A DNA stretch of 34,638 nucleotides from RGIG2094 sp045660065. GTDB lineage: Bacteria; Bacillota; Clostridia; RGIG6154. Numbering within the stretch: the first letter of the stretch is position 1; every line of letters starts with the position of its first letter. The notes beneath the pieces were generated by a model, which was not told the DNA's origin, did no database searches, and worked only from the letters and a program-made list of their open reading frames with translations. The stretch is from positions 1 to 34,638 of the forward strand of contig JAZRDC010000118.1 in NCBI GenBank assembly GCA_045660065.1. The letters are read 5' to 3'. Positions 1 through 8,291 of the stretch are shown piece by piece. Made by a program: the position numbers and the translations under genes.

Positions 1-222
1 ACCATCTCTTACTTCGTAAACATATCCATCTCCATTATCTTCGCCCAGAAGTCCAAGATCCTTATGAATATAACGTTCAAAGCATGCGTCTACTTCCTTA
101 ATAAAATTCACATTATTTTTAACATGTTTCCATGCATCTTCTGTAAATACCGCAATTCCAAATTCAAATTCAGGCTTACTTTTTGGCATTGCAAAGTATG
201 GGATTAATGATAATTCTTTCAT
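1..222 (-). CDS. Hypothetical protein, C-terminus outside window
   Basis: An open frame of 74 codons begins at ATG 222 and runs off the left edge. A strong AGGAGGA ribosome site (231-237) lies at good spacing, so the start is well supported. The visible protein is acidic, begins MKELSLIPYFAMP, and shows no signal peptide or membrane segment. The stretch around residues 48-73 (CFERYIHKDLGLLGEDNGD) vaguely recalls small plasmid-type proteins with a GDWG-like segment, but this is too weak to name a family. Function unknown. Confidence 0.6.
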   Translation of the reverse strand, partial: MKELSLIPYFAMPKSKPEFEFGIAVFTEDAWKHVKNNVNFIKEVDACFERYIHKDLGLLGEDNGDGYVYEVRDG

Positions 223-427
223 ATTTAATTTCCTCCTATATGTAACAGTTACAAATAATGATATAAAACTTTTTGATAATGGTTATATACCAACACCATT
301 TGACCTATACAAAGAATTTAATAAATGATGGTTTAAATATACCGTTATCGCAAAAACAAAAAAATTAAATTTATTGATTTGAGCCGATAAGGAAGAATAA
401 CAGCCGCAACGAACTGTGTTGTGGCTG
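223..427. other. Intergenic stretch with no recognised gene
   Basis: AT-rich spacer between the leftmost gene and the truncated AraC copy. A short + strand frame ending at TGA 326-328 reads ...NGYIPTPFDLYKEFNK and could be the tail of a lost gene, but no start, ribosome site or family could be assigned. The only clear structure is the hairpin starting at 397. Confidence 0.4.
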
Positions 428-438
428 TTATCTTTTTA
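397..438 (+). terminator. Hairpin followed by a T-run
   Basis: The 14-bp stem 397-410/418-431 includes one G-T pair and has a 7-nt loop. It is followed by CTTTTTATA. It reads as a rho-independent terminator on the + strand. The stop codon of the truncated inverted AraC copy (428-430) lies inside the right arm. Confidence 0.6.
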
Positions 439-550
439 TAGTATATTTTACAGTATGCTCTTTGGTATTTAATTCTTCCTTCTGGTCAATCCAGTAACCG
501 GTATTTAAAATATATGTAGTATTGTTACTTTTTTCAATAATATTTTTCAA
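428..550 (-). pseudogene. Truncated inverted copy of the AraC regulator 5' end
   Basis: A TTG-initiated 40-codon frame. Its first 33 residues (LKNIIEKSNNTTYILNTGYW...) are nearly identical to the start of the intact AraC gene at 8417. The match breaks after EHT, and the frame then reads VKYTIKR and stops. The cupin domain body and all of the HTH domain are missing, so it cannot be a regulator. The upstream region to about 675 is also conserved with the intact copy, including the TTATGGTAAAATAAAATTAT segment and the GGAGT ribosome site. Confidence 0.85.
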
Positions 551-675
551 TATAATTTACTCCAGTCATTTCATAATTTTATTTTACCATAAAATCTGTA
601 ATAAAAAAGTGAAAACTACAAAAAAGTATCCATTTTTCGTGTTAGTGTCTACAAATAGATTTGTTTGGTACTTTT
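452..675 (-). repeat. Inverted repeat of AraC 5' region, left copy
   Basis: The reverse complement of this segment matches 8292-8515 along most of its length. Shared blocks include GTACCAAACAAA.CTATTTGTAGAC near the distal end, GGATACTTTTT, the TTTTATGGTAAAATAAAATTAT promoter-like block, the start codon context and the first 33 codons. The left copy is inverted relative to the right one, so both promoter ends face the enclosed cassette. Confidence 0.85.
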
Positions 676-813
676 AATACCTGTGCTCAAATGATAAAAT
701 ATATTTAAGATGGTGATAATAGTGATTTGCAAAATTGTAAACAGAAACGAAACAAGATAACACAGGTGAATATCCTGCACAAATGTTAAAGATAAAATAA
801 AAGAGGTGTTAAA

Positions 814-2295
814 ATGATTTATTGCGAAACAAATTATAATGCAGAAGAAATCAAAGACAAAATCCACGCTTGCTGGATTGGTAAAAACATAGGTGGTACA
901 ATAGGCGGCCCGTACGAAGGTACAAAAGATTTTCTGGACATAAAAGGATATGTTACCGAAAAAGGCGACCCACTTCCTAATGATGATTTGGATTTGCAAC
1001 TTGTATGGCTTGTTGCTCTGGAAGAATATGGCCCTTATCAGATGAATGCAAATGTTTTAGGTGAATACTGGCTTAAATTTATTCCGCCAGAATGGGCTGA
1101 ATATGGCGTTTGTAAGGCAAATATGCGTATGGGGCTTTATCCACCATTTTCAGGTGAGTATTGCAATAGCAAATGGCAAACTTCAAATGGTGCGTGGATT
1201 CGTTCTGAGATATGGGCATGTCTGGCTCCGGGATATCCTGAAGTTGCAATTCGTTATGCGCAGATGGATGCTTGTGTTGACCACGGATTAAGTGAAGGTA
1301 CATATGCAGAATGTTTTACCGCCGCTTTAGACAGTTTAGCATTTAACGGTGGCAGTATCCGTGAAATTATTGAAAAGTCACTTTCTTACATTCCTGAAGA
1401 TTGTCGTGTAGCAAAGGCAGTAAAACTTGTTTTAGATAGTTATGACAAAGGGTTGCCTTACAGAGAAGTAAGAGAAATGCTTGTAAAGCAAAGCGAAGAT
1501 ATCGGTTGGTTCCAGGCACCTGCCAATATAGGGTTTACTACTATTGGTCTTATGTATGGTGAAGGTGACTTCAAAAAGTCTGTTCTGTATGCAGTAAACT
1601 GCGGTGATGATACAGATTGCACAGCGGCAACTGTTGGTGCATTTTTAGGAATTCTTTACGGTAAAAAAGGTATTCCTGATGACTGGAGCGAATACATCGG
1701 TGATAAAATTATTACCAAGGCAATCGACTGTTCTTGTTGGGTTGTGCCAAAGTCTTGTAAAGAATTGACTCAGCGTATTATAGATATGATTCCGATAGTT
1801 CTTCACGCAAACAATGTAAAAACAACTATTACAGATAAAGAAACATCCATTGACCTTGGTCTGGTTGATACATATAAATCAGGAGGTCATTTCCGTTGGC
1901 AAGGCCCTGAAAGAATTATGCAGGAACTTTCTTATTACAAACCTTTTTCATATTTTGGTGGCAGCAGCATTTATGCAAAGGTTTATGTAACCTATGATAA
2001 AGAGCCAAGAATTACCGAAAATGGAGAGGTACAGGCAAAACTTATTATTGAAAATCAGTTCTGGAATCCAACAAATCTTTATTTTAACGTTATGTGCCCT
2101 GAAGGATTTACTGCAAACTATCAGAAGACCGCGTATGTGGCACATGGTTCTAAAGATTTAAGTGCAGACTATATAGAATGGGATATAACCATAAATGCAG
2201 ACTGGGGTGTTCAGCCTGTAAATAAAATTTTTGTTGAAATAAGCTCTCCAGGCAAACTTAACAATGTTGTTGTACCTGTTATAGTATTGGGATAA
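814..2295 (+). CDS. ADP-ribosylglycohydrolase-family protein with C-terminal extension
   Basis: 493 residues. The first ~330 residues carry the ADP-ribosylglycohydrolase fold signatures: an N-terminal acidic NDDLDLQ motif where the family has its first metal ligands, and GDDTDCTAATVGAFLGILYG near residue 270, matching the second metal-binding D-x-D region. The last ~150 residues form a separate, probably beta-rich, domain of unknown role. In carbohydrate clusters such proteins may hydrolyse an N- or O-glycosidic bond other than ADP-ribose; the substrate here cannot be told. The start is supported by the AGAGGTG site ten bases upstream. It is the first gene of the cassette, and the inverted AraC upstream block lies about 140 bp before it, suggesting AraC control. 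Confidence 0.82.
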   Translation: MIYCETNYNAEEIKDKIHACWIGKNIGGTIGGPYEGTKDFLDIKGYVTEKGDPLPNDDLDLQLVWLVALEEYGPYQMNANVLGEYWLKFIPPEWAEYGVCKANMRMGLYPPFSGEYCNSKWQTSNGAWIRSEIWACLAPGYPEVAIRYAQMDACVDHGLSEGTYAECFTAALDSLAFNGGSIREIIEKSLSYIPEDCRVAKAVKLVLDSYDKGLPYREVREMLVKQSEDIGWFQAPANIGFTTIGLMYGEGDFKKSVLYAVNCGDDTDCTAATVGAFLGILYGKKGIPDDWSEYIGDKIITKAIDCSCWVVPKSCKELTQRIIDMIPIVLHANNVKTTITDKETSIDLGLVDTYKSGGHFRWQGPERIMQELSYYKPFSYFGGSSIYAKVYVTYDKEPRITENGEVQAKLIIENQFWNPTNLYFNVMCPEGFTANYQKTAYVAHGSKDLSADYIEWDITINADWGVQPVNKIFVEISSPGKLNNVVVPVIVLG

Positions 2296-2334
2296 AAAAC
2301 AACTTTTATGTTTAAGTAGAAAGGAAGTGTAATT

Positions 2335-2761
2335 ATGCAATCAAAACAAATTGTATTTACAAAACCAAACACAGCTGAATTGCTTAAGCGTGAACTGGGG
2401 CAGGTAAGCGGGACTCTTGTAAAAGTTAAAACTCTGTTTTCTACTGTAAGTTGCGGAACAGAAAAAGTAAATATTACAGGAGATCCAACTGTATCGATAA
2501 GCCAAAATACAGGAACCATATTCCCACGAGTATCAGGATATTGTTCTTCCGGAATAGTTGAAGAAGTGGGAGAAGAAGTAACTTCTGTTAAGCCGGGCGA
2601 CAAGAGTTGGATGGAAGCTTGTGCAGCAAGCACAGGAACAGATTCAGTATGAAATGGAAAATGTGGTAACTGTAATTTCGAAAGATATCTGTGAAACAGA
2701 TTGCATTCATCCGCCAACAAAAACAAAACTTGCAAAAAGAATAGTTGAGGTTCTGATTTAG
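2335..2761 (+). pseudogene. Fused remnants: zinc alcohol dehydrogenase N-term and sialate O-acetylesterase C-term
   Basis: From ATG 2335 the frame encodes about 90 residues of a medium-chain, zinc-type dehydrogenase N-terminus, with STVSCGTEK near residue 36 and GYCSSGIVEEVGEEVTSVKPGD. A one-base shift near 2604 then breaks the frame, which reaches a stop at 2650-2652. In the shifted frame the sequence continues RVGWKLVQQAQEQ... CIHPPTKTKLAKRIVEVLI to TAG 2759-2761, which resembles the C-terminus of SASA-type sialate/acetylxylan esterases (the D-x-x-H catalytic segment is now DCIHP). The catalytic domains of both enzymes are gone. This looks like a deletion fusion of two genes, not a working protein. 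Confidence 0.75.
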
Positions 2762-2772
2762 GAGGAAATTAT

Positions 2773-3714
2773 ATGGTAAGTGCGTATTGTCTGGATTATA
2801 ACAACTGGGTATGTATTCCCAGACATGTTAAAGAAGATTTTAAAGAAATGGCGGATATGGGGTTTGATACTATTTGCCTGAGCTTTTGCGAAAGCGAAAT
2901 GATGTATTCAAGAAGAACCTTTGAAATTCTTGTGGATTTGGCTCATAAAGAAGGACTTAAGGTTCACGTTATTCCAAGCAGACTTGGCGGAAGATTTGCG
3001 GGAGCACCTCTGATGCCCAGCATGTGGCTTGCGATGAATCCCGAATATGCGGTAAACGAGGATTACTGGTGTCCCGTTGCCTGCGTGGAATCAAAGCCTT
3101 TCCGTGATTTTGTAAAAGACTTTATGAAAACTCTGATTACAGATTATGACTTGGATGGCATAGTATGGGACGAGCCGAAAGCACCGACTCTTATAAGCCA
3201 CCATCCCGACACCGTAAAAAGATTTGGTGAAAATCCCACAGCTCTGGATATGGCAACGGGCTACTGTGAGTTTTTGGAAGACATTACGGATTACTGCAAA
3301 AGCTTAAATCCAAAGCTTGTGCAGACGCTTTTTTGCATAAAAGAAGAGGAAGAATTTTTTACATCAATGGCAGCCAAAAACAAGGATATAGAGTACTTCG
3401 GTTATGACGGAAACCTGGCAAGACAGAGAGTGTTTAAGGAAGATATTGCCTGGACCAAATACAGAATTGAATCAGCCTGGGAAAGAACATTAAAAGAATG
3501 CAAAGAGGCGGGAAAAAAGACATTTGCTTTGGTGGAAACAATGCAGATGCCAAGAGAAGAGCATGAAAATTTTGAAGTAAATTTGAACAACTATCTTGAA
3601 AATTATCATCCTGACAATCTTGCACTTTATTATTATGCTCACAATGCAGATGATCCCGAAGGATTGAATGAAATAATCAAAAAAGCGATGAAGAGGCATA
3701 TAAAGAAAATGTAA
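2773..3714 (+). CDS. TIM-barrel putative glycoside hydrolase
   Basis: 313 residues, start ATG 2773 behind TAGGAGG (2760-2766). The protein has the alternating pattern of an alpha/beta barrel: FKEMADMGFDTICLSF near the N-terminus, KVHVIPSRLGG, then DYDLDGIVWDEPK near residue 125-137, where the DGI.WDEP motif resembles the acid/nucleophile strand of putative glycoside hydrolases such as the GHL10/DUF4015-like barrels. No signal peptide, so it is cytoplasmic. It sits between two decayed loci, and its last codons overlap an HTH remnant. The C-terminal KRHIKKM may be native or set by the deletion. Substrate unknown; the call is by fold and context. Confidence 0.6.
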   Translation: MVSAYCLDYNNWVCIPRHVKEDFKEMADMGFDTICLSFCESEMMYSRRTFEILVDLAHKEGLKVHVIPSRLGGRFAGAPLMPSMWLAMNPEYAVNEDYWCPVACVESKPFRDFVKDFMKTLITDYDLDGIVWDEPKAPTLISHHPDTVKRFGENPTALDMATGYCEFLEDITDYCKSLNPKLVQTLFCIKEEEEFFTSMAAKNKDIEYFGYDGNLARQRVFKEDIAWTKYRIESAWERTLKECKEAGKKTFALVETMQMPREEHENFEVNLNNYLENYHPDNLALYYYAHNADDPEGLNEIIKKAMKRHIKKM

Positions 3715-3803
3715 AATGGGAATGTGGAATTTCGGTTCCCGATGTTGAAAATCTTTGTCTTTTGTCAGAAATCCTCGGTGTGTCTCTTGACTCACTTCTT
3801 GAG
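3708..3803 (+). pseudogene. Second half of an XRE/HTH_3 DNA-binding domain
   Basis: In frame with the downstream kinase, the sequence NVKWECGISVPDVENLCLLS followed by EILGVSLDSLLE is a close match to the second half of an XRE helix-turn-helix (SKWExGxSxPDxENLxxLSExxGVSLDELL). The first half, including the recognition helix start, is absent and replaced by the end of the preceding gene. The remnant runs directly into the kinase without a stop. Confidence 0.75.
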
Positions 3804-3824
3804 CATTGCTACAAGAAGAAAATA

Positions 3825-4751
3825 ATGATAGGCGTTGACGGCGGAGGAACAAAAACTCAGTTTATGTTATTTACCGAAGACGGCAACATTCTTGATACAA
3901 TAAAACTTGATGCCTGCAACCCCAACATAACGGGAATACAGGGATGTACCGAAGTTCTTATCCGTGGTATAAACTCCCTGATGATTACAAACCCGATTAT
4001 CTCAGGTATTTTTATAGGCTCAGCAGGCTTTTTGCTCGGAAACAACAGTACTGAGATTATGAACGAACTTAAAAAGCAATATCCTCATATTAAGATAGAC
4101 TGCGCCTCCGATATGCTTAATATTGCAGCCAGTGCCCTTGAAGACGATACCTGTTGTATCGCCGCAATATGTGGGACAGGCTCATCTGTGCTTATTAAAC
4201 AAGGACAGAAACTAACAAGACAGTCGGGTTACGGATATCTTGTAAGCAAATCAGGAAGCGGATATGATATCGGGCGTGATGCTTTGTATGCGGTAATGTG
4301 CGACATTGATGGTTATGGTGAAAAAACATCACTCACACCCCTTATTCAATCAAAACTTGGAGAAAGCGTTTCCGATATTATAGACAAGGTTTACAAAGGC
4401 AACGCAACTTTTACCGCTTCTCTTGCTCAGTATGTTTTTGAATGTTACCGAAAAGGTGATGCTGTCAGTTCAAAAATTATAAACGAAAACGCAAAGGCTT
4501 TGGCAGAGGTTATAAATTTTTCCCACAAAAACAACAAAAACATACGCCACGCCGTAATCTCAGGGGGGATTATTACTAAGAACAAGGATTTTGCAAAACT
4601 TGTCAGAGATTATCTCACAGATGAACTTGAAATGATAGTTCCCGACACTGACCCAATACTTGGTGCATGTATGCTTTGTGCAAAAATGTGCGACGTAAAC
4701 ACATCGGGACTTTTAACTAAACTAAAGGAACAGTACAGAAAGGTAAGGTAA
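3825..4751 (+). CDS. BadF/BcrA-type amino-sugar kinase, MurK-like
   Basis: About 308 residues from ATG 3825. IGVDGGGTKTQ at the N-terminus is the phosphate-1 loop of the ASKHA fold, and AAICGTGSS near residue 113 is the second phosphate motif. The BadF/BcrA family includes GlcNAc kinases and Clostridium MurK, which phosphorylates MurNAc and GlcNAc at C6. Location directly before murQ (5-bp gap) supports a MurNAc/GlcNAc kinase. Oddity: the loop usually reading GDEGSG or DxGGSG reads SKSGSGYDIG. The frame is open back to TTG 3762 and beyond through an HTH remnant; ATG 3825 is chosen because kinase homology begins there, but only a weak AAGAAG precedes it. Confidence 0.78.
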   Translation: MIGVDGGGTKTQFMLFTEDGNILDTIKLDACNPNITGIQGCTEVLIRGINSLMITNPIISGIFIGSAGFLLGNNSTEIMNELKKQYPHIKIDCASDMLNIAASALEDDTCCIAAICGTGSSVLIKQGQKLTRQSGYGYLVSKSGSGYDIGRDALYAVMCDIDGYGEKTSLTPLIQSKLGESVSDIIDKVYKGNATFTASLAQYVFECYRKGDAVSSKIINENAKALAEVINFSHKNNKNIRHAVISGGIITKNKDFAKLVRDYLTDELEMIVPDTDPILGACMLCAKMCDVNTSGLLTKLKEQYRKVR

Positions 4752-4756
4752 CCCAA

Positions 4757-5575
4757 ATGCTGAGAACTGAAATGAGAAATGAAAAAACAAAAAATATAGA
4801 TAAAATGAGTACATTTGATATGATAAAACTCATGAACGAAGAAAATATGAATGCCGTTAAAACTGTGGGAGAATGTGCTGAAAGCATAGCAAAAGCCATC
4901 GATGTTATAAGTGAGCGTATGGTAAAGGGAGGTCGCCTTTTCTATGTAGGTGCAGGAACATCAGGAAGACTCGGAGTTGTTGATGCTGCCGAATGTCCTC
5001 CCACCTTCGGCGTTGGTTATGACAAGGTAATAGGTGTTATGGCAGGCGGCAAGGACGCAATGTTTAAGGCAAACGAAGGCGGCGAAGACAAGGCAGAAAA
5101 CGGAAAAGCCGACCTTGAAGCTTATTCCTTAAATGAAAATGACAGTGTTATGGGCATAAGTGCCGCAGGCGGTGCCGCTTACGTTGTAGGTGCTCTTGAA
5201 TACGCAAAGCAGTGCGGTTGTGCAACAGTTGCTCTTTCCTGCAACCCAGACACAAAAATAGCCAAGGCTGCCGATATTGAAATTTTCACAGACACGGGTG
5301 CTGAGGTTATTACAGGCTCAACACGCCTTAAAGCAGGAACTGCACAAAAACTTGTTCTCAACATGATTTCCACTTTCTGTATGGTCAAAAACGGGTATGT
5401 ATACGAAAACCTTATGATTAACTTAAAACCCACCAACATAAAACTCCGTGACAGAATGGTGCGCATTGTCTGTGACATTACGGGCGTAGGCTATGATGAA
5501 GCCGAAAGCCGTCTTGAAAAAGCAGACTGGAGCATCAAAGATGCAGTTGAAAACCGGAAAAATAATGACATTTGA
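4757..5575 (+). CDS. murQ: N-acetylmuramic acid 6-phosphate etherase
   Basis: MurQ cleaves the D-lactyl ether of MurNAc-6-phosphate to give GlcNAc-6-phosphate and D-lactate in cell-wall sugar salvage. The 272-residue protein has the N-terminal LRTEMRNEKTKNIDKMST block, the SIS-fold phosphosugar loop GAGTSGRLGVVDAAECPPTF with the catalytic-region Glu, the GGEDKAENGKADL helix carrying the second conserved Glu, and a C-terminal ITGVGYDEAESRLEKADWSI segment. Slightly shorter than typical (~300) but no core motif is missing. Preceded by AAGGTAAGG and translationally close to the kinase. No PTS or other uptake gene accompanies it here, so the kinase is the expected source of its substrate. Confidence 0.93.
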   Translation: MLRTEMRNEKTKNIDKMSTFDMIKLMNEENMNAVKTVGECAESIAKAIDVISERMVKGGRLFYVGAGTSGRLGVVDAAECPPTFGVGYDKVIGVMAGGKDAMFKANEGGEDKAENGKADLEAYSLNENDSVMGISAAGGAAYVVGALEYAKQCGCATVALSCNPDTKIAKAADIEIFTDTGAEVITGSTRLKAGTAQKLVLNMISTFCMVKNGYVYENLMINLKPTNIKLRDRMVRIVCDITGVGYDEAESRLEKADWSIKDAVENRKNNDI

Positions 5576-5595
5576 ATTCTAAAAGGGGAAAAACA

Positions 5596-6354
5596 ATGAT
5601 TTGGGAAAAATTCACCACCGGAGAAACTTACGGCGGTGCATACGAGGCAATAACAAAAATGATGGAAGGCTTTGACACCGACAAATCCTATGCCGATATG
5701 ATAAGACTGCGTGTCAGCGGTAAACTCTCAGATGTTGCAACCGATGTTTACTACGTGGCACACGAAGATGGCAAGGCTCTTTCACGCCATTGGATGGGTT
5801 GGGGAAAGCACAAAGATTCAATAGGAAACTGGGGCAATTTCTACACAGCGGAAGAATGCAGAGGAAAAGGTATAGGTGGAAAACTTCTCAATATGTGGTT
5901 TGAAGATTTCAAATCAAGAAGCGACCTTCCTCTTTGCTTTTTCTGTACTGCCAACAAAGAGCTGACGGAAGTCTACGGCCGTTTCGGATTCAGACCCGCC
6001 CTTGACGGCAAGGACTGCGGTCCTCTTTATCTTCCCGTCGGCAATAGTCCTGAAACTTTCCGTGAGTTTGCCGATGGTTACTACAAGCCTTCAGATGCTG
6101 TCTATCACCGTCCAGTTGACATAGGCTACAGGCATGAAATAGACTGTCTTTTAAGATTCTACTACTATAACAACGACCTTCAGTTCGGCTTTGTTGAAGA
6201 TGATATGCACTATCTTGAAGCAGGGTATCTATATCACCAAGACAACACAGGCATGTTATTTTCACAGGATGGGCACTGTGTAGGCTGGAGCTATAATGGT
6301 AAAATACAAATTCATCCTTTATACGAAAAATGCGAAATAATTAAGGAGTGGTAA
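5596..6354 (+). CDS. GNAT-family N-acetyltransferase
   Basis: 252 residues. The acetyl-CoA pyrophosphate loop (motif A) is visible as YTAEECRGKGIGGKLL around residue 83-98, followed by TANKELTEVYGRFGF, the usual motif B. The C-terminal ~110 residues (from about DAVYHRPVDIGY) form an additional domain without a clear match. The start at ATG 5596 is preferred over TTG 5572 because AAGGGG lies just before it. It follows murQ by 20 bp and precedes the glycosidase with only a 2-bp gap, so it belongs to the same transcript. Substrate unknown; an amino sugar is an inference from context only. Confidence 0.75.
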   Translation: MIWEKFTTGETYGGAYEAITKMMEGFDTDKSYADMIRLRVSGKLSDVATDVYYVAHEDGKALSRHWMGWGKHKDSIGNWGNFYTAEECRGKGIGGKLLNMWFEDFKSRSDLPLCFFCTANKELTEVYGRFGFRPALDGKDCGPLYLPVGNSPETFREFADGYYKPSDAVYHRPVDIGYRHEIDCLLRFYYYNNDLQFGFVEDDMHYLEAGYLYHQDNTGMLFSQDGHCVGWSYNGKIQIHPLYEKCEIIKEW

Positions 6355-6356
6355 CA

Positions 6357-8027
6357 ATGATTTATTCATCAATCGAAACAAGAAATGGTATTCCATACCT
6401 TACAGTTAACGGAAATGAAATTTCATCTAATGCATATATTACATACTTTACGGAAAAAGCAAGGTACGATCAGTTTGCAGATGCCGGCTACAAGCTTTAT
6501 TCCGTTCCTTTATTTTTTGCTTCCCAGACAATCAACGAATCAAGCGATGTGCCTCCTTTAGGGGTCGGTATTTTTGAAAAAAAGGGCAACCCTGATTTTG
6601 CTATTGTTGACAGAAAAATCAAAGAGATACTTGATGTATGCCCCGATGCTTACATTTTCCCAAGAGTCAATATGACGTTGCCTCGTTGGTGGGAACTTGA
6701 AAATCCCGACGAGCTTAACGACGTAGGAATGCACGATGTCAATAAACGCCGCATTTGTTTCTCCTCAGACAAATGGGCAAAGGCAACGGAAGATTTTCTC
6801 GGTCAGTTTTTAGATTATATGGAAAATTCACCCTACCGTGACAGAATTTGCGGCTATCAGCTTGCAGGAGGAAATACTGAAGAATGGTTCTCTTTTGACT
6901 TTTTAGGCTCTATCGGTCTTCGTTCAAGAGAAAAATTTGCAGAATACATAAAAGAAACAGGCTGTGAGGACAACGAAGTAAATTACTACAAATTCCTTTC
7001 TTATATCGTAGCAAAGAGAATTTGCGACTTTTGCGCATTTGCAAAGAAAAAGCTGGACAGACGTCTTGTTATCGGCGTATTCTACGGCTACAATTTAGAG
7101 CGTCCTGACAGAGAATCCTGTCATAACGCTACCGAAATGGTCCTTAACTGCGATGATGTGGACTTTATATGCTCTCCTGTTTCCTACACCTTTTCAAGAC
7201 GTGGCGGAATTGACCATCCTTGTATGCTTGCAGTTGATTCCTTAAAACTTCACGGGAAACTGTACTTTGCGGAAAATGACACACGCACACATCTTACAAA
7301 GCCACTTCTTGAACATCCCCATTTCTACAGACCTGTGTTTATGGCTCGTGATAAAAATCTTTCTATAGAAAATATTAAGCTTCACTATGCAAGAGCGCTT
7401 ACTCATGCACACGCACTCTGGTGGTTTGACATGGGTGGCGGTTGGTACGACGATTCCTACTACATGGAAATGCTGTGCGAATTTTTAAGCATTACAAATC
7501 AGTCGAAATCAAAGGATATGACAAGCATAAGTCAGGTTGCGGTAATTGTCGATTCTGAAATGATGAACAGTATTCCTTCCGGTAGCGAAGAATTTCTTAC
7601 AGTTTATCATATCCGCCGTCAGCTTGGTCTTATGGGCACTCCTTATGATTGCTATCTTGCAAGTGACTTTGAAAAAATCCGCGATAAGTACAAGGCATTT
7701 ATTCTTCTTTGTCCCGTGATGACAAAAGCTAACAAAAAAATTCTTGAGGAAAACAACAATGTATTTGCAGTAAATGTTGAAAACAAAGACCTTGAACCCG
7801 AAACTTTACGTTCTTTCTGCAAAGAAAAGGGTGTTCATATCTATTGTGACAAGGATTGTGTTATTTTTGCAAACAACAGTTATCTGTTCTTACACACTGC
7901 AAGTAAAGATATTCACAAAATCAATCTGCCCGAGGGCAAAAAACTAAAACAGATTTTTGGAGAACGTGTTAATCCCGATGTTGACATTTTACCCGAAAAC
8001 ACCGGATTTTTATTTGAAATCATTTAA
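6357..8027 (+). CDS. Clan GH-A glycoside hydrolase, beta-galactosidase (GH42)-like
   Basis: 556 residues, start ATG 6357 with AAGGAG at 6343-6348 (an upstream GTG at 6348 lies inside that site). The TIM-barrel pattern fits GH42-type enzymes: YLTVNGNEISSNAY at the N-terminus, DAYIFPRVNMTLPRWW, then CGYQLAGGNTEEW with candidate acid/base Glu175 or Glu176, and KLYFAENDTRTH with candidate nucleophile Glu306. A C-terminal Rossmann-like portion (VAVIVDSEM... PYDCYLASDFEKI) resembles the trimerisation domain of GH42. No signal peptide, so it acts on imported oligosaccharides. Substrate cannot be assigned; GH-A membership is fairly secure. Confidence 0.75.
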   Translation: MIYSSIETRNGIPYLTVNGNEISSNAYITYFTEKARYDQFADAGYKLYSVPLFFASQTINESSDVPPLGVGIFEKKGNPDFAIVDRKIKEILDVCPDAYIFPRVNMTLPRWWELENPDELNDVGMHDVNKRRICFSSDKWAKATEDFLGQFLDYMENSPYRDRICGYQLAGGNTEEWFSFDFLGSIGLRSREKFAEYIKETGCEDNEVNYYKFLSYIVAKRICDFCAFAKKKLDRRLVIGVFYGYNLERPDRESCHNATEMVLNCDDVDFICSPVSYTFSRRGGIDHPCMLAVDSLKLHGKLYFAENDTRTHLTKPLLEHPHFYRPVFMARDKNLSIENIKLHYARALTHAHALWWFDMGGGWYDDSYYMEMLCEFLSITNQSKSKDMTSISQVAVIVDSEMMNSIPSGSEEFLTVYHIRRQLGLMGTPYDCYLASDFEKIRDKYKAFILLCPVMTKANKKILEENNNVFAVNVENKDLEPETLRSFCKEKGVHIYCDKDCVIFANNSYLFLHTASKDIHKINLPEGKKLKQIFGERVNPDVDILPENTGFLFEII

Positions 8028-8106
8028 CTATGTAAGATACTCACTAACTTTAAAAAAGTATGACAAATTATTTGCCATAGGATATTTTGTATATATAATA
8101 TTTGTT

Positions 8107-8262
8107 ATGAAATCAGGCCATATGGGCGCAAAAAAAGTTTATAAATTCCTTGGCGTAGAAGATAAATTACTTTGGTATTTCAGGTCAGGAGGCCATTTCC
8201 ATACAGTTGAGGATATTAAGCAACTTGTCAACGTTATAAGAAACTACAAATATTACCTCTAA
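8107..8262 (+). pseudogene. C-terminal remnant of an alpha/beta-hydrolase (esterase)
   Basis: A short + strand frame ending at TAA 8260-8262 encodes MGAKKVYKFLGVEDKLLWYF followed by RSGGHFHTVEDIKQLVNVI. This matches the extreme C-terminus of glucuronyl/acetylxylan-esterase-like alpha/beta hydrolases, in which R-x-GGH carries the catalytic His and is followed by T-x-ED and a final helix. The nucleophile and oxyanion parts are missing, and the upstream frame runs into the 3' end of the glycosidase gene. It is a relic left by a deletion. Confidence 0.7.
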
Positions 8263-8291
8263 ACATATTCTATCATTTGTACTTTAGTATT

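Noticed and set aside
239..328. Possible C-terminal gene fragment ending NGYIPTPFDLYKEFNK
   Set aside because: No start, no ribosome site and no family recognised; too short to support.
1879..1897. Near-identity of TCAGGAGGTCATTTCC with a stretch at 8189
   Set aside because: Both encode SGGHF in unrelated families and the match ends at once; taken as chance.
2211..2735. A 174-codon minus-strand frame
   Set aside because: It spans two unrelated remnants and the end of the first gene on the opposite strand, with no ribosome site or domain.
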